Below are positions 46,049-57,764 of a DNA stretch of 64,000 bases, piece by piece; positions within the stretch are counted from its first letter, which is position 1; the number at the start of each line of letters is the position of its first letter. Under the pieces are notes generated by a model. It was not told the DNA's origin. It saw only the letters and a program-made list of their open reading frames with translations, and made no database searches. The stretch is from Tenrec ecaudatus (taxonomy: Eukaryota > Chordata > Mammalia > Afrosoricida > Tenrecidae), in contig NC_134530.1 of the NCBI RefSeq assembly GCF_050624435.1, forward strand, positions 145,430,721-145,494,720, given 5' to 3'. The position numbers and the translations under genes were made by a program.

Positions 46049-46079
46049 TTCTACCATAAATTAGCAAGGAGATCTGTCA

Positions 46080-46990
46080 AGGAAGCCAAAATCAGATTTA
46101 AAAACCCTAAATCCAGGAATGGGTTTGGGGCTCGCCTTAAATCCTAGCTGCAATTTAAGATTAATTAATTTTTACATCATGGTCCTGCTCAATACTTGCC
46201 CCCAGGAAGGGAACACAAAGATATGAGTGCCATGGCAAAGTGTGGTGAAGAAATTAGATGGTACTCGACTATCAGATATAATAGCATCTGGGGTCTTAAA
46301 AGCTTGTTTCCAAATAGGCAGCTGTTTACGTGAACTAAGTCCTCATGGAAGAAGCACACCAACATCAGTGACCCAAAGGTTGTAAATTGTATCATTCAAA
46401 ACCGAAGGAGGAATTAGTATCAGAGTCAAAACTGTGAGATTCTGGTTTTCAGAAGGGTATGAATGACAGTAGAAGACCAAGAAGCGTTTGTGAGATCTAC
46501 ACAGGAAATGAGGTTCTGGGGATTTCCCTCTATCCACAATAGAGAGAAGGAGAGAAACTGGTTACAAACAGCGAGCATTGGAGAGATGTCTGGAGGAGCT
46601 CAAAATTAACCTGACCTGAATGGTTAAAACCTTGTCAGTTGATCCCCTCTCTGAAGCACATTGGGCCTGATTTTCAACATTTTCTCGGGGTTTTGTTTCT
46701 GTTTTCCATATTGGGGTTTATCTCGTATGTATTTTGTCAATGGGGGTAACCCTCTTGAGTTTTTGGTATGTGTTTTTCATTATATAAAACCCAGGACTGA
46801 TGAACCCATGGAGAAAGCAAATAGAATAAGGGTTCCTGGGGGGTGCAGTGGGGGTAGGGAGTCAGGGGGGTTCAAGAAGGAAAATAATGTTTTGAAACTG
46901 ACTGTTGTAGCAATTGTACAATGCTGTTGATGTGATTGAACTTTGGAATGGTATGATATCTGTATTAGATCCCACTAAAATGGTTTCGGG
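46080..46990 (+). mobile_element. L1 3' end of a different, older subfamily
   Basis: Shares 'gcatctggggtcttaaaagc' and 'gaagaagcacaccaacatca' with the main L1 3' family but ends differently ('gatgtgattgaactttggaa', then 'gatcccactaaaatggttt'). Confidence 0.7.
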
Positions 46991-47039
46991 GGAACAAGAG
47001 ATGTAGCACATCAACAAACAAAACAAACAAACAAACAAT

Positions 47040-47328
47040 GTTACTGAAAGAAGTTCAGGCTGTACTGAAAACATTAGCCAAAAGTAAGGCTCCAGGAGTT
47101 GATGGAATTCTATGCCGAAATGTTTCAGCAAGCTGATGAAGCACTGGAAACACTTGTCTATTCCAGGAAATTTGAAAGACAACTATGTGGTCAACTTATC
47201 CATATTTGTACCCACTCCAGAGGAAGGTGACCCAACAGAATGTGCAAATTATAGAAAATGTCATTAATGCAAGTAAAATTTTACTGAACATTATCCAACA
47301 ATAGTCGCAGCAGTATATTGACAGGGAG
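47040..47328 (+). mobile_element. RTE LINE, reverse transcriptase start
   Basis: The translation contains 'KEVQAVLKTLAKSKAPGVDG' (the KAPGxDGI entry motif of RTs) and runs to a QQYIDRE-like end, where the LTR cuts in. Confidence 0.88.
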
Positions 47329-47822
47329 TGTGTTAGTCTGGGTAGATGAGAGAAACAAAATTCATAGACACTCATATGTGTATAAGAAACAATTTTATAT
47401 AAGAGACAATTGTATATTGAGAAAACATCCCTGCCCAGTCCAAATCAAGTCCATAGTCCGATACCAATCTGTAAATTCCTCTTCAGACTCAGGAAACACA
47501 TGCAATGACGGTGAATGCAGGAAGATCACAGGCCAGTTACTGGAAAGTCTTGTGGATCCAGTGGTGCTGTTAGCATCTCTGCGCTGGCAGGGGTCTCTAC
47601 GTGGCTCCTCCAGCTCCAGAGCTCCGACTGCATCAGTGCAGCTCTCTCAGGCTCATAGTCAGAAATGTGTCGCAGGAAGTGAGTGTGTGGCCCATCTACA
47701 GCGAGCTATTTATCTCCTTAGTGCCTCCAAATGAGGTCATCAAGCTGTGACCTGGTTGAAGGCTAAACTCCACTCTTTCCATCTTAAGTCTTAAATTGAC
47801 AACAGATTATGTTACTACCACA
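47329..47822 (-). mobile_element. ERVL-type solo LTR in the RTE
   Basis: 494 bp, plus-strand ends tgtgttagtctgg and tactaccaca (TG...CA). Flanks ggGAG (47324-47328) and gaGAG (47823-47827) form a 5-bp target duplication matching at four of five positions, as expected for ERVL. RTE coding sequence joins cleanly across it. Confidence 0.92.
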
Positions 47823-47827
47823 GAGAG

Positions 47828-48442
47828 TTACCAGAGTTTCAGGCTGGATTCAGAAAAAGACATGGAACAAGGGATATCATTGCTAATGCCAGATGAATCG
47901 TGGCTCAAAGCAGAGAATACCAGAAAGATATTTACTTGTGTTTTATTGACTGTGCTAAAATATTAGATTGTGTAAATGACAATAAATTATGAAGAGCCTT
48001 AGTTTAATCCCAGAAGACTACACTGTGCTCATGTACAACGTGTACATAGATCAAGAAGCAGTTGTATAAGCAGAACAAGGGTGTACTGCATGGTTTTAAA
48101 TTAAAAAATTGTGTGCGTGAGGACTGTATCCTCTCACCATACTTATGCAAACTGAATGCTGAGCAAATAATTAGAGAATCTGCCTTATAGAATGTGGGAT
48201 CAAGATTGATAAAAAGGCGTAATATCAACTTGTGATTTGCAATGACACATCCTCAGTTGCTGAAAGTAAAGAGAACGTGAAGCACCTGCTAATGAAGATA
48301 AAAGATTGCAGCCTTCAGTATTGATTACAACTCAGTGTAAATAAGATCAAAATCCTCACAACTGCACCAGTAGGTAATATGATAAACAAAGAAAAGATCG
48401 AAGTTGTCAAGGATTTGGCCTTGCTTGGCTCCACAATCAATG
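47828..48442 (+). mobile_element. RTE LINE, central reverse transcriptase
   Basis: Continues as LPEFQAGFRKRHGTRDIIAN, then 'YLCFIDCAKILDCVN' (the FIDYxKAFD motif, decayed) and 'VREDCILSPYL' (the RQGCILSP motif). The YADD site is lost. Several stops. Confidence 0.9.
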
Positions 48443-48888
48443 AGTGGTAGTTGCATAATTTCATGCCAACTTGAAGCTATATAAAAGTGTAGGGTAGTAT
48501 TCAACCTGTCAATCAGAACTCAGCCTGATGGCGCCTCCTTGTGGACAAGGTCTTTTCATAAAGGGGAGCCCAGGGAACCTTTCCCTCTCTCTCTGCCTTG
48601 ACTCTCCTGCTTGCTGGCCGCTTTGGGAGCTGCCTGAGCCCTGATCTGTTTCCACTGTCCTTTGATCCATCCGACTCTGCACCCACTGGCCTGTGATATC
48701 CTACTTTCTGCATCATTTACTGTGACTGCATGTGTCCGAAGAGGGAGTTATGGACTAATGTCAGTCTTAAGGCCTTGAGTTGGACTGGGATTTTTTCTTG
48801 ATTTATAGTTTGTATTTTTTATAAAGCTCTTTCTCACACATATATGAGTGTCTCTAGATTTGTTTCCCTAGTGTACCTGGCCTACACA
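48443..48888 (+). mobile_element. 5' LTR of an ERVL provirus
   Basis: 446 bp from agtggtagttgcataatttc (a TGTGGTAG start with one change) to 'gtgtacctggcctacaca'. It is followed within four bases by a primer-binding site. Target sequence caatg lies just before it (48438-48442) and again at the far end of the provirus (55598-55602). Confidence 0.85.
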
Positions 48889-48891
48889 TTT

Positions 48892-48909
48892 TGGTACCAG
48901 GAGTGGGAT
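48892..48909 (+). promoter_or_regulatory. Primer-binding site, tRNA-Leu type
   Basis: tggtaccaggagtggga is complementary to the 3' end of tRNA-Leu, which defines the ERVL group. Its place just after the LTR confirms LTR polarity. Confidence 0.9.
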
Positions 48910-48959
48910 CTGTTAAGTTATTCTTACTAAAGGGAAGGATAAGTTCTTGCATCTACCCC

Positions 48960-50885
48960 ACCGCCCATCCCCCTGCAAATAAAGAGGAGGTGCAGCACCT
49001 GGTGGGCTTCTTTGGACTTTGAAAGCAACACACCCCTCATTTGAGTGTGCTACTCTAACCTGTGTTCAAGTCGCTCGAAAAGCTGCTTGTTCTGAGTGGG
49101 GCCCAGAACAAGAGAAGACTCTGCAACAGGTTCAGGCTGCTGTGAAAGTTGACCTGCTACTTAAGCTATCTAATCCAGCTGAACCAATGGTATTTGAGGT
49201 GTCAGTGGCTGATAGAGTCTTTGGCAGGTCCCTCTTTGAAAATACAAACCCTTGGGATTTGAGAGTAAAGTTCTGCCATCCTCTGCAGACAACTACTCCT
49301 CTTTAGAAAAACAGCTTTTGGACTGTACTAGCCTTAGTGGAGACTGAGAGCCTCATCACGGGCCACTAAGTCACCATACAGCTTAAACTGCCCATCATGA
49401 ACTGGGTGTTGTTGGACCCACAGAGTCAGAAAGTTGGACGTGCCCAGCAGCACTCCATCATTAAATGAAAGAGACTTGGAGGAGAACAAGACCTTAAGGT
49501 ATAAGTAAGCTCCATGAAGAAGTGACCCAAATGTCTAGTGTCTCCACTCCTGCCACATACCTTCCTTCTTGCAATCTGCACCTATGGCCTCTGGGGGAGT
49601 TCCCTTTGGATTAGTTGAGGAATAGGAAACTAGTGCTTGGTTCACTGATTTCTCTGCACAACACGTGGGCACCCCTCAAAATGGTAGAGCAGCAGCACTG
49701 TAGACCATTCCTGGGATCTCCCCTGAAGTACAGTGGTGAAGGGAAATCCTCCCAATGGGCAAAATTTTGAGTAGTATACTAAGTTGTTGAATTTACCTGG
49801 GAGGAGAAATGTCCAGGTGTGCACTGTGTACTCCTCCGTGCACTGTTGCCAATGGTTTCACCGAATGGTCAGGGACTTGGAAGGAGCATGATTGGAAAAC
49901 TGGTGTCAAGGAAGTGTGGAGGAGAGGTATGGGACAAGAAAATGAAGATAATTTTGCCTCATGTAAATGCTCACCAAAGGGTTACCTTTGAAGAGGATTT
50001 TAACAATCAAGTGGACAAGATGATGTGTACTGTGGATACTTGTCCTCCTCTTTCCCCTGCCACTTCTGTCATTGACCAATGGTCCCAAGAACAAAGTGAT
50101 GTAGTTTGTACATTGTGTCAGCAACAATAACTTCCAGTCTCAAAGACTGACTTGGCCACTTCCACTGTAGAGTGCCCCATCTGCCAGCAGCAAAAACCAA
50201 CATTTAGTCCAAGGTATGGGACCATTCCCCAAAGAGATCAATCAGTGACCAGGTGGCAAGTTGACTACATAGGACTGCTTCCATCATGGAGGGGGCAACA
50301 TTTTGTTCTTACTTGAATAGACACTTACTCTGGATACAGATTTGCCTTCCCTACACACAATGCTTCCACCAAAACTACCATTCTTGGAGTTACAAAGTGT
50401 CTTATCCACTGGCATGGCATCCCACACACCATTGCTTCAGATCAAGGAACTCACATCACAGCAATGGGTTCATGCCCATGCAATCCACTTGTCATACTAT
50501 GTTCCTAGTCATCCTGAAGCAGTTGGCTTGATGGAACAATGGAATGGCCTTCTAAAGACATAGTGTGACAGCTAGGTGGAAACACCTTCCAGAATGTTCT
50601 TTAAGAGACTATTTTATATATATGCTTTAAACCAGTGGCCGCTCTATGGTAGAGTGTCTCCAATTGGTAGGGTTCATGGGTCCAGGAACTAAGGGGTGGA
50701 AGCCTGAGTGGCACCACTCACTATTACTCCCAGTGATCCACTTGCAGCATTTTTGCTTCCTGTCCCACAACCTTATGCTTTTCAGGATTGGAGGCACCTA
50801 GTTCCAAATGGAGGAACACTCTCACCTGGAAACACAGCACTGATTCCATTGAACTTGCCATTAAAAATGCCCCCTGGGCATGCAA
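48960..50885 (+). pseudogene. ERVL pol remnant (RT/RNase H, integrase, start of dUTPase)
   Basis: Gag and most of the reverse transcriptase are gone: RT-connection sequence starts about 60 bases after the primer-binding site. RNase H and connection regions lie at about 49000-49990, an integrase-like region with its zinc-binding and core parts at about 50000-50720, and the beginning of the dUTPase-like domain after 50780. Reading needs many frame changes and stops are frequent, so no protein can be made. The order integrase then dUTPase is characteristic of ERVL. Confidence 0.85.
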
Positions 50886-52845
50886 TGGAGCAGCAGAGGA
50901 AGCAGAGCAAAGGGATCCCGAGGGAGTATAAAGGATGGACTTCCGGGCCAGGATGTGGCGCCTCACAAGCTACACCTAGAAAACACTCCTAAAGGCCAAC
51001 GAACTGACCTTGAACTACTAGCAATTTTTCTTTTAATATTTGCTATCTTTTTGTTTTGTCTTTTTTTATTTGTTTTGTTTTTTTACCTTGTAAATTTTGT
51101 ATGTTAGTGGCTTTTCTGCTTATCAGCGTGTCGATGTTGCTTCTGTCAAAGCCATGTTCTTATGTGCCACTTGGGCGCAGTCAAAGCCATATGCATTTGT
51201 ATGCACATATTACTACGTCAGCAGGTCCACCTAGACAAGATAGGCTGGACAAATAATGAGAGAAGAAAACAACAGGACCAACGGTCCTGGAGGGACATGA
51301 GAGCGTGGGAGGTAGGGGAAGAGAGGAGGTGTCGTCCAACACAGGGACAAGGGAACAGCGAGTGGTCAAAACCAGAGGAGGGAGGGGAAGGGAGGACTGG
51401 TAGGAAGTGACCAAGAGCAAGGTAACTGAGAGGAATTACTGAAACCAGAATGAAGGCTAAACATGGTAATGGGTCGGGAGGAAAGCAAAAGGAAATAGAG
51501 GAAAGGAGTAGGAGGCAAAGTGCATACAGAGAAGCCTAAATACAGACATGTACATATATAAATATATTTATGATTATGGGGGCAATAGACTTATATGCAT
51601 ATATTTATAGGTTCAGTAGTAGGGTAGCAGATGGACATTGGGCCTCCTCATGCATAATCCCCCAATACAATAGCACCTCGCCCTGCTAAACAGTCATTGC
51701 AGGATACCCATCTTCCCGACATGATCACTGAAGACAGACGTGTGTGTAAGCAAACGTGGTGAAGAAAGCTGATGGTGCCCGGCTATCAAAAAGATATAGC
51801 GTCTGGGGTCTTAAAGGCTTGAAGGCAAATAAGCGACCATCTAGCTCAGAAGCAACAAAGCCCACAGAGAAGAAGCACACGGCCTAAGCGAATACAAGGT
51901 GTTGAATGGACCGTGTAGCAGACACCAAGGAACAAAAACAATCATTGTGTGATCACCTTCCTCACATAATGGCTGAAGACGAAAGTGTGCACAAGCAAGT
52001 GTGGTGAAGAAGGCTGATGGTGCCCGGCTACTGAGAGATATAGTGTCTGGGGACTTAAAGGCTTGAAAGCAAACAAGCGGCCATTTAGCCCAGAAGCAAC
52101 CAAGCCCACACGGAAGCAGCACACCAACATAGGTGACCGTGAAGGGCAGAGGAGACCAGGTCTCCAACAACAAAGGTGGGGTGGTGGTGAGAATCACATC
52201 ACCGTGAAAGAGGGAGAGTGCGTGATGGGGACCCAATGCCCATCTGTAGACAGCTGGACACCCCTTCCAGAGGAGTAGTGTGGAGGAGATGGGCCACTCA
52301 GGGTTCAGTGTAGCAACAATGAAACTCAAAACCTTCCTCTAGTTCCTGAATGCTTCCTCCCCTCCCAATCATCATGACCCCAAATCTACCTTGTCTTGCG
52401 GACCTGGTTATACCAGAGGATGTACAGCGGTACAGTGGGGATCTGGAGGCACAGGGAATCTAGGACAGATGAACCCCTCAACACCAGCGGTGGGGTGGCG
52501 ACACCAGGAGGGAAGGGGGTGTAGAAAGGGAGAACCGATCTCGGAGATCTATGTGTAACCTCCTCTCTGGGAGATGGGCAACAGGGAGGCGGGTGAGGGG
52601 AGACTCTGGGGAGTGTAAGATAAGATATAATAATTATTTATAAACTATCAAGGGACCAGGGGTGGGATCGAGGAGGGAGGGGGACAGGGGAAAAAAGGGA
52701 AACCGAGCTGATTCCAGGAACCCAAGTGGAAGGTGAATTATGAGAATGACGAGTGCAACGAATGTATAAGGGTGCGTTGCTCAATTGATGTATGTACAGA
52801 CTGTGATAAGAGCCTTATGAGCCCCAATAAAAAGATTTTTAAAAA
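50886..52845 (+). mobile_element. Long L1 3' UTR copy inside the ERVL provirus
   Basis: The longest sense copy here. It starts near 'agtataaaggatggacttcc', runs through 'aacactcctaaaggccaac', the T-rich stretch and two versions of the 'gtggtgaagaa(a/g)gctgatggtg' unit (51760 and 52002), and ends 'gagccccaataaaaagattt'. The repeated unit points to an internal duplication of about 240 bp. Confidence 0.85.
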
Positions 52846-52849
52846 GAGA

Positions 52850-53275
52850 AGAGGGTGAAATTATAGTAAATTAATTCACTAAAATAGAACATAAAATACC
52901 GCATGTTGACTTCAATTTAATAGGCATCTCAAAACTTCTCAAGAGCACTACAGAGATGCTTCTGTAAAACAATCTCACTTTGATATGACCGTATGTTCAT
53001 TAAGAGGAAGTATTACTACTTACATTCATAGGGTACATAATGAATTCAATATGTACCTAGAGTTGGCAAATGCCATGGAAGCACATGCCAAAAGCACAGA
53101 CTAGAAATCAAATCATTATTTGTCGGAGTAAGAACTTAATACGATATTATTGAGTAACTTTACTTGTCGTGGCTCGACTCTCTGTACCGCTGAGGAAAAT
53201 GCTGCCCAGTACTGCACTCCCTACATTGTTGCTAGACCTGAGCCTATTGCTGCAGCCATTGTGCCAATCAATTTC
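52850..53275. other. Mostly unassigned; RTE 3' piece at 53205-53275
   Basis: The end (53205-53275, 'ctgcccagtactgcactccc', then 'gctgcagccattgtgccaat') matches the reverse of an RTE 3' tail as at 6540-6610. The first 350 bases are not recognised. Confidence 0.5.
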
Positions 53276-53277
53276 CG

Positions 53278-53360
53278 GAAGCACCGGTGGCATAGTGGTT
53301 AAGCATAGAACTGTTAACTAACTGCAAGGTCAGAAGTTCAAAATCAGCAGCCACTTCTCA
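53278..53360 (+). mobile_element. AfroSINE head fragment
   Basis: 'aagcaccggtggcatagtgg', then 'aactgcaaggtcagaagttc'. Truncated where L1 sequence begins. Confidence 0.85.
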
Positions 53361-54433
53361 GAGGCAAAGGGCATTTATAGAGGTCTAAATAAAGGCATGT
53401 ACATATGCAAATATATTTTTATATGAGGATGGGTAAATAGATCTACATGCATATATTTATAGGTTTACTATTAAGGTAGCAGAAGGACATTGGGCCTCCA
53501 CTCAAGTACTCCTTCAATGCAAGAATACTTTCTTCTATTAAATTGGTATTCTATGATGTTCACCCTCATGACACAACCGCTGAAGACAAAGCGGGTAAAT
53601 AAGCAAATGTGGTGAAGAAAGCTGATGATTCCCGGCTATCAAAAGAGACAGCATCAGGGCTTAAAGGCTTGAAGGTAGACAAGTGGCTATCTGGCTCAGA
53701 AGCAACAAAGCCCACATGGAAAAAGTGCACCAGCTTTGCAATCACAAGGTGTCGAAGGGATCAGGTATCAGAATGAAAAATCATATTATTGTGAATGAGG
53801 TGGGGAGTGTAGAGTGGAGAACCAAAGCCCATTTGTAGGCCACAGGATTTCCCCTTACAAAAGGGTCTTGGGGAAGAGACAAGCCAGTCAGGATGCGATG
53901 TAGCAACGATGAAACATACCACTTTCTTCTAGTTCCTAAATGCTTCTTTCTCCCCCACTGTAATGATACCAATTCTACCTTACAAGTCTGGCTAGACCAG
54001 AGAATGTACACTGGTACAGATAGGAACTGGAGGCACAGGGAATCCAGGGCAGATGATCCCTTCAGGACCAGTGGTGTGAGTGGTGATACTGGGAGGGGAG
54101 AGGAAGGGTGGGTTAGAAAAGGGGAACTGATTACAAGGATCTACATGTGACCTCCTCCCTGGGGGACGGGCAACAGAAAAGTGGGTGAAGAGAGAGATTG
54201 GACAGGGCAAGATGATATGACAAAATAATGATTTATAAATTATCAAGGGTTCATGAGGGAAGTGGAAGTCGGGGGGGTAGGGGAAAAATGTGGAGCTGAT
54301 GCCAGGGGCTTAGGTGGAGAGCAAATGTCTTGAGAATGATGAGGGCAATGAATGTACAAATGTGCTTTACACAATTGATGTATGTATGGATTGTGATAAG
54401 AGTTGTATGAGTCCCTAATAATAAGATTTTTAA
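53361..54433 (+). mobile_element. L1 3' UTR copy inside the ERVL provirus
   Basis: From 'gcaaagggcatttatagagg' to 'gtccctaataataagatttt'. After its A-rich end ERVL dUTPase-region sequence resumes. Confidence 0.85.
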
Positions 54434-54439
54434 AAAAGA

Positions 54440-55041
54440 ATGCCTCCTGACCATTTAAGACTCCTCGTGCATTTGGATGAACAGGTAAGAAGATAGTTAC
54501 TGTATTGAGTGGTGTGATTTATCCTGATTACCAAGGTGAAATTAGATTTCATAATGAAGGTAAAGAAGACTATGTCTGAAACCCAGGAGATTATTTAGGT
54601 TGTCTCTTGGTACTACCATGCCTTGTGACTAAAGTAAATGGTAAAATATAGTAACCCCATCCTGACATCATTACTAATGATCCAGACTCCTCAGGAATGA
54701 ATGTCTGAGTCACCTCACTAGGCATAAAACCATGAGCAGCCAAGGTGCTGGCTGAGGACAAAAGGACTACAGAATAGGTAATGCAGAAAGGTAGTTCTAA
54801 GTATCAGTTATGACCACTTGATCATTTGCAAAGGCGAGGTCTGTAATTGTTAGTATTTCTTCTTTATATTTACCTATCAAATGTCTTTCTCTTGTTCTTT
54901 TATAATATATAGATACAAATAGGGTCATTTATATGTATGCTAGCTGTATGATGTTAGGTGAAACTATGATTTAATTAATATTTGGAGATTATGTATGGGT
55001 AAACAATTTCTGTACAAGTGCCAAGTTGACAAGGGGTGGAC
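54440..55041 (+). pseudogene. ERVL 3' internal region: rest of dUTPase and polypurine tract
   Basis: The dUTPase-like domain cut at about 50885 resumes here, with stops. The region ends in aaggggtggac (55031-55041), a purine-rich tract right before the 3' LTR, as expected for plus-strand priming. Confidence 0.75.
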
Positions 55042-55599
55042 TGTAATAGTTAGCAATTTTTGTGTGAACATGGTACCTGTAAGAAGATATGCGTGGAGTT
55101 TAGCCTGTCAATCAGGTTGCAGCCTGATGATGTTCCTTGGAGGTGCAACCAAGATAATGGCTCTCTGGAGGCTGGTCTCTCTTTCTCTCCTTGTTCGTCA
55201 GACCAGTAAACTACTTAATTCAGCTGCCCTGCCTCTTCATGTGTGCTCTGCTACATGTGGGCTGTGCAGCACTCTGAGTCATCTTGCTGAGCCAACAGTG
55301 GACTGCCTTGCTGTGACATGCTGTTCCACGCCAAGGCATCACTCCACCTTGTTGTGTTTGCTACCTGTAGGCCTACACCACTCATTTGCCAGCCACCTCA
55401 CATCACGTCACTACACCATGAGGCTCCACCATGATGTGCTTTGCCATGATGTGCTGCTGGTCTTTAATGTTTTGGATTGAGCTCTCTGCACTGCTTTGTG
55501 AACAATTTGCTGTTATAATTCCTTTTCAATATATATATATATATATAAATAATCACAAGTGCTTTGGTTTTGTTTCTCTGGAGAACTCTTCCTAATACA
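55042..55599 (+). mobile_element. 3' LTR of the ERVL provirus
   Basis: 558 bp from tgtaatagttagcaattttt to 'gagaactcttcctaataca'. It shares phrases with the 5' LTR (cctgtcaatca, 'cagcctgatg') but is longer and strongly diverged from it. It includes an AT microsatellite at about 55531-55547. Confidence 0.75.
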
Positions 55600-56180
55600 A
55601 TGTTCATGGAAGTTACAGTAAGAAATCAAAGGATGTTAGCTAAATCTGTTGCACAACAACTCTTTAAAGTGTTTGAAAGCAAAGATGTTATTTTGAGGAT
55701 ATTACTTAGATGTTACTTAGATGCACCTGATGCAAGTCATGGCATTTTCAATTTCCTCATATGCATGTGCACGTTTGCATATTGACTAAGGAAGACAAAA
55801 GAATAGATGCATTTGAATTATGATGCTGGTGACAATTATTGAAAGTGTCATGGACTGCTAAAAGGACAAACAAATCTGTCTTGGAAGAAATACAGCCAAA
55901 ATGTTTCTTAGAGGAAAGGATGGTAAGGCTTGTCTCATGTATTTTGGACATGTTGTCAGGAAAGACAAATCTCTGTATAAGGACATCATGCCTGTTAAAA
56001 TAATAGGACAGTGAAAAAAGAGGAATACTTTTAACAGGATGGGTGGATACAAAAGCTATATCAATGGGTTCAAATATAAGAACACTTGTGAAGATATCAC
56101 AGGACTAGGCAGTATTTTGTTCTGTTGTACATGCGGTGGCTATGAATCAGAACCAACTTGATGGCATCTAACAACAAACA
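55600..56180 (+). mobile_element. RTE LINE 3' end (same element as 42465-48442)
   Basis: Picks up the RTE exactly where it was cut at 48442: sequence after 'ggctccacaatcaatg' continues with 'ttcatggaagttacagtaag'. It holds the 'gtattttggacatgttgtca' FGH region and the tail 'ggtggctatgaatcagaacc', ending in aacaacaaacacaac. Confidence 0.9.
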
Positions 56181-56387
56181 CAACAGAGAATCCAAACTAA
56201 CACAGATTTTGAGACCTGAAACACATAGATTTGCAGGGACAAGAAGAGAAAATGTTGAGAGTGGGTCATTAAGAGTAATAGTCAACAGTGTCCCTTCCAT
56301 TTTCACCCCTTAGTTCCAGGACCTATGAATCCTGGTTATTAGAGAAACAGCACCATGTATTGGCTGCTAATTTATAGACGATACAGT

Positions 56388-56912
56388 TTTGTTAGTCTGG
56401 ATACTTTAGAGAAACAAATCCACAAAAACTCATGTATAAGAAAGAGTTTTATATAAAGGTTAAGTGCACATCAAGAAAACATACCAACCCAGTGCTACCC
56501 AAGCCCACAAGTCCAACATTAACCCATTTGCCCAACACCAATCCACAAAGTCCTCCTCCATATCATAAAACACACCCAGTGATGCTGACTGCAGGAGGAA
56601 AGTTGAGTCAGTGAATGTGTAAGCATTTCAGCACTGGCAGGGGACTCCACACAGCTGCTCCAGCACCCAGAGCTGCATCACGGTAGGTGGTCCATGTGAT
56701 TTCTCCTCAGGGATGTCTTGCAGGAAGTGAACCTTGTCAGTTGAAGCAGGGAACAGGCTAATGCAGCTGCACCCTGGTCTGACCCTCAGAAAGCTAGAGA
56801 CCCGAGAACTAGAAAGGTGAGGCTCGCCAAGCCATTTATCCTGCTGCCCTTCAATTAATCCCACATGTGTTTATCAACCAGGTTGGCACAATAAACTAAC
56901 TACCACAACAGT
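56388..56912 (-). mobile_element. ERVL-type solo LTR
   Basis: Plus-strand ends tgttagtctggatactttag and 'aactaactaccacaac'. Same family as 47329-47822. Confidence 0.8.
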
Positions 56913-57764
56913 CTCCTAGAGACATTTCCCCAACCCTACAAAGTTTTGACACCTAATTACACTGTAATTGTATCATTAGAAGCCCATTCCATCATTCTGT
57001 CAGGTCAGACTTCAGGATGATGTAGCATATAGTAAGATCAGTTGATTCCATGCGAATGGGGCCTATTTACACCCTTAATATTCTGTGCAGTGAGTCCTTG
57101 GACAATAGATGATGCTGTGCAGTATACCATGCTGGTGAATAAGGTAAAGTGTAAGACCATAGATAGTAATATTGGTAGAAGCAAACATGCAGGGAAAGTA
57201 AATGCATATCCAGCGTAAGTTGCTATTCTAGGAAGAACAAAATGTTGCTCTTCTCATGATGGAAGTAGTCCTATGTAAGTAAACTACTATCAAGTTGCTG
57301 GTTGGATTCCCTAAAGAATGGTCCCTTATCTTGAACTCGGTGTTGGGCTCTGTTACTGGCAGATTGGATCCTTAGTGGTGACAGTAGCCAAGTGAGTCTG
57401 GGTGAGTGGAAGTCCATGTTGCTGAGCCCACCCATAACCTCTATTCCTGCCACCATGGCCCTTTTGCTCATGAGCCAAGTGGAAAATGGCAATAATGGCT
57501 GAGTAAAGAGGATGACTGGTTCCCACAGAACACGTCATCCTATCTACTAAATGACTAAAATCCTCCCCTGCAGAGGTACAACTTGGTGTTGTACCTCTGT
57601 TGTACCATTCACCAGAGATGTGAATGGCCCACTCAGAGAAGTGTATCCATACACCTCTTCCCCACACCACTTGTTACCAATTTTCCCATTATACTCCTTT
57701 GACGTTCTGCCCAGTGATCAGCTATCCCTTATCACCACCCTTCGTGTATACGCTAGAAAGAAGC

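Noticed and set aside
51841-52329. 162-codon minus-strand open frame, the longest outside LRIF1
   Set aside because: It lies antisense across the duplicated L1 3' UTR unit; length is due to the duplication, not to a gene.
54995-55480. 161-codon plus-strand open frame
   Set aside because: It lies in the 3' LTR of the ERVL provirus; LTRs of this family are not coding and the composition is that of the repeat.
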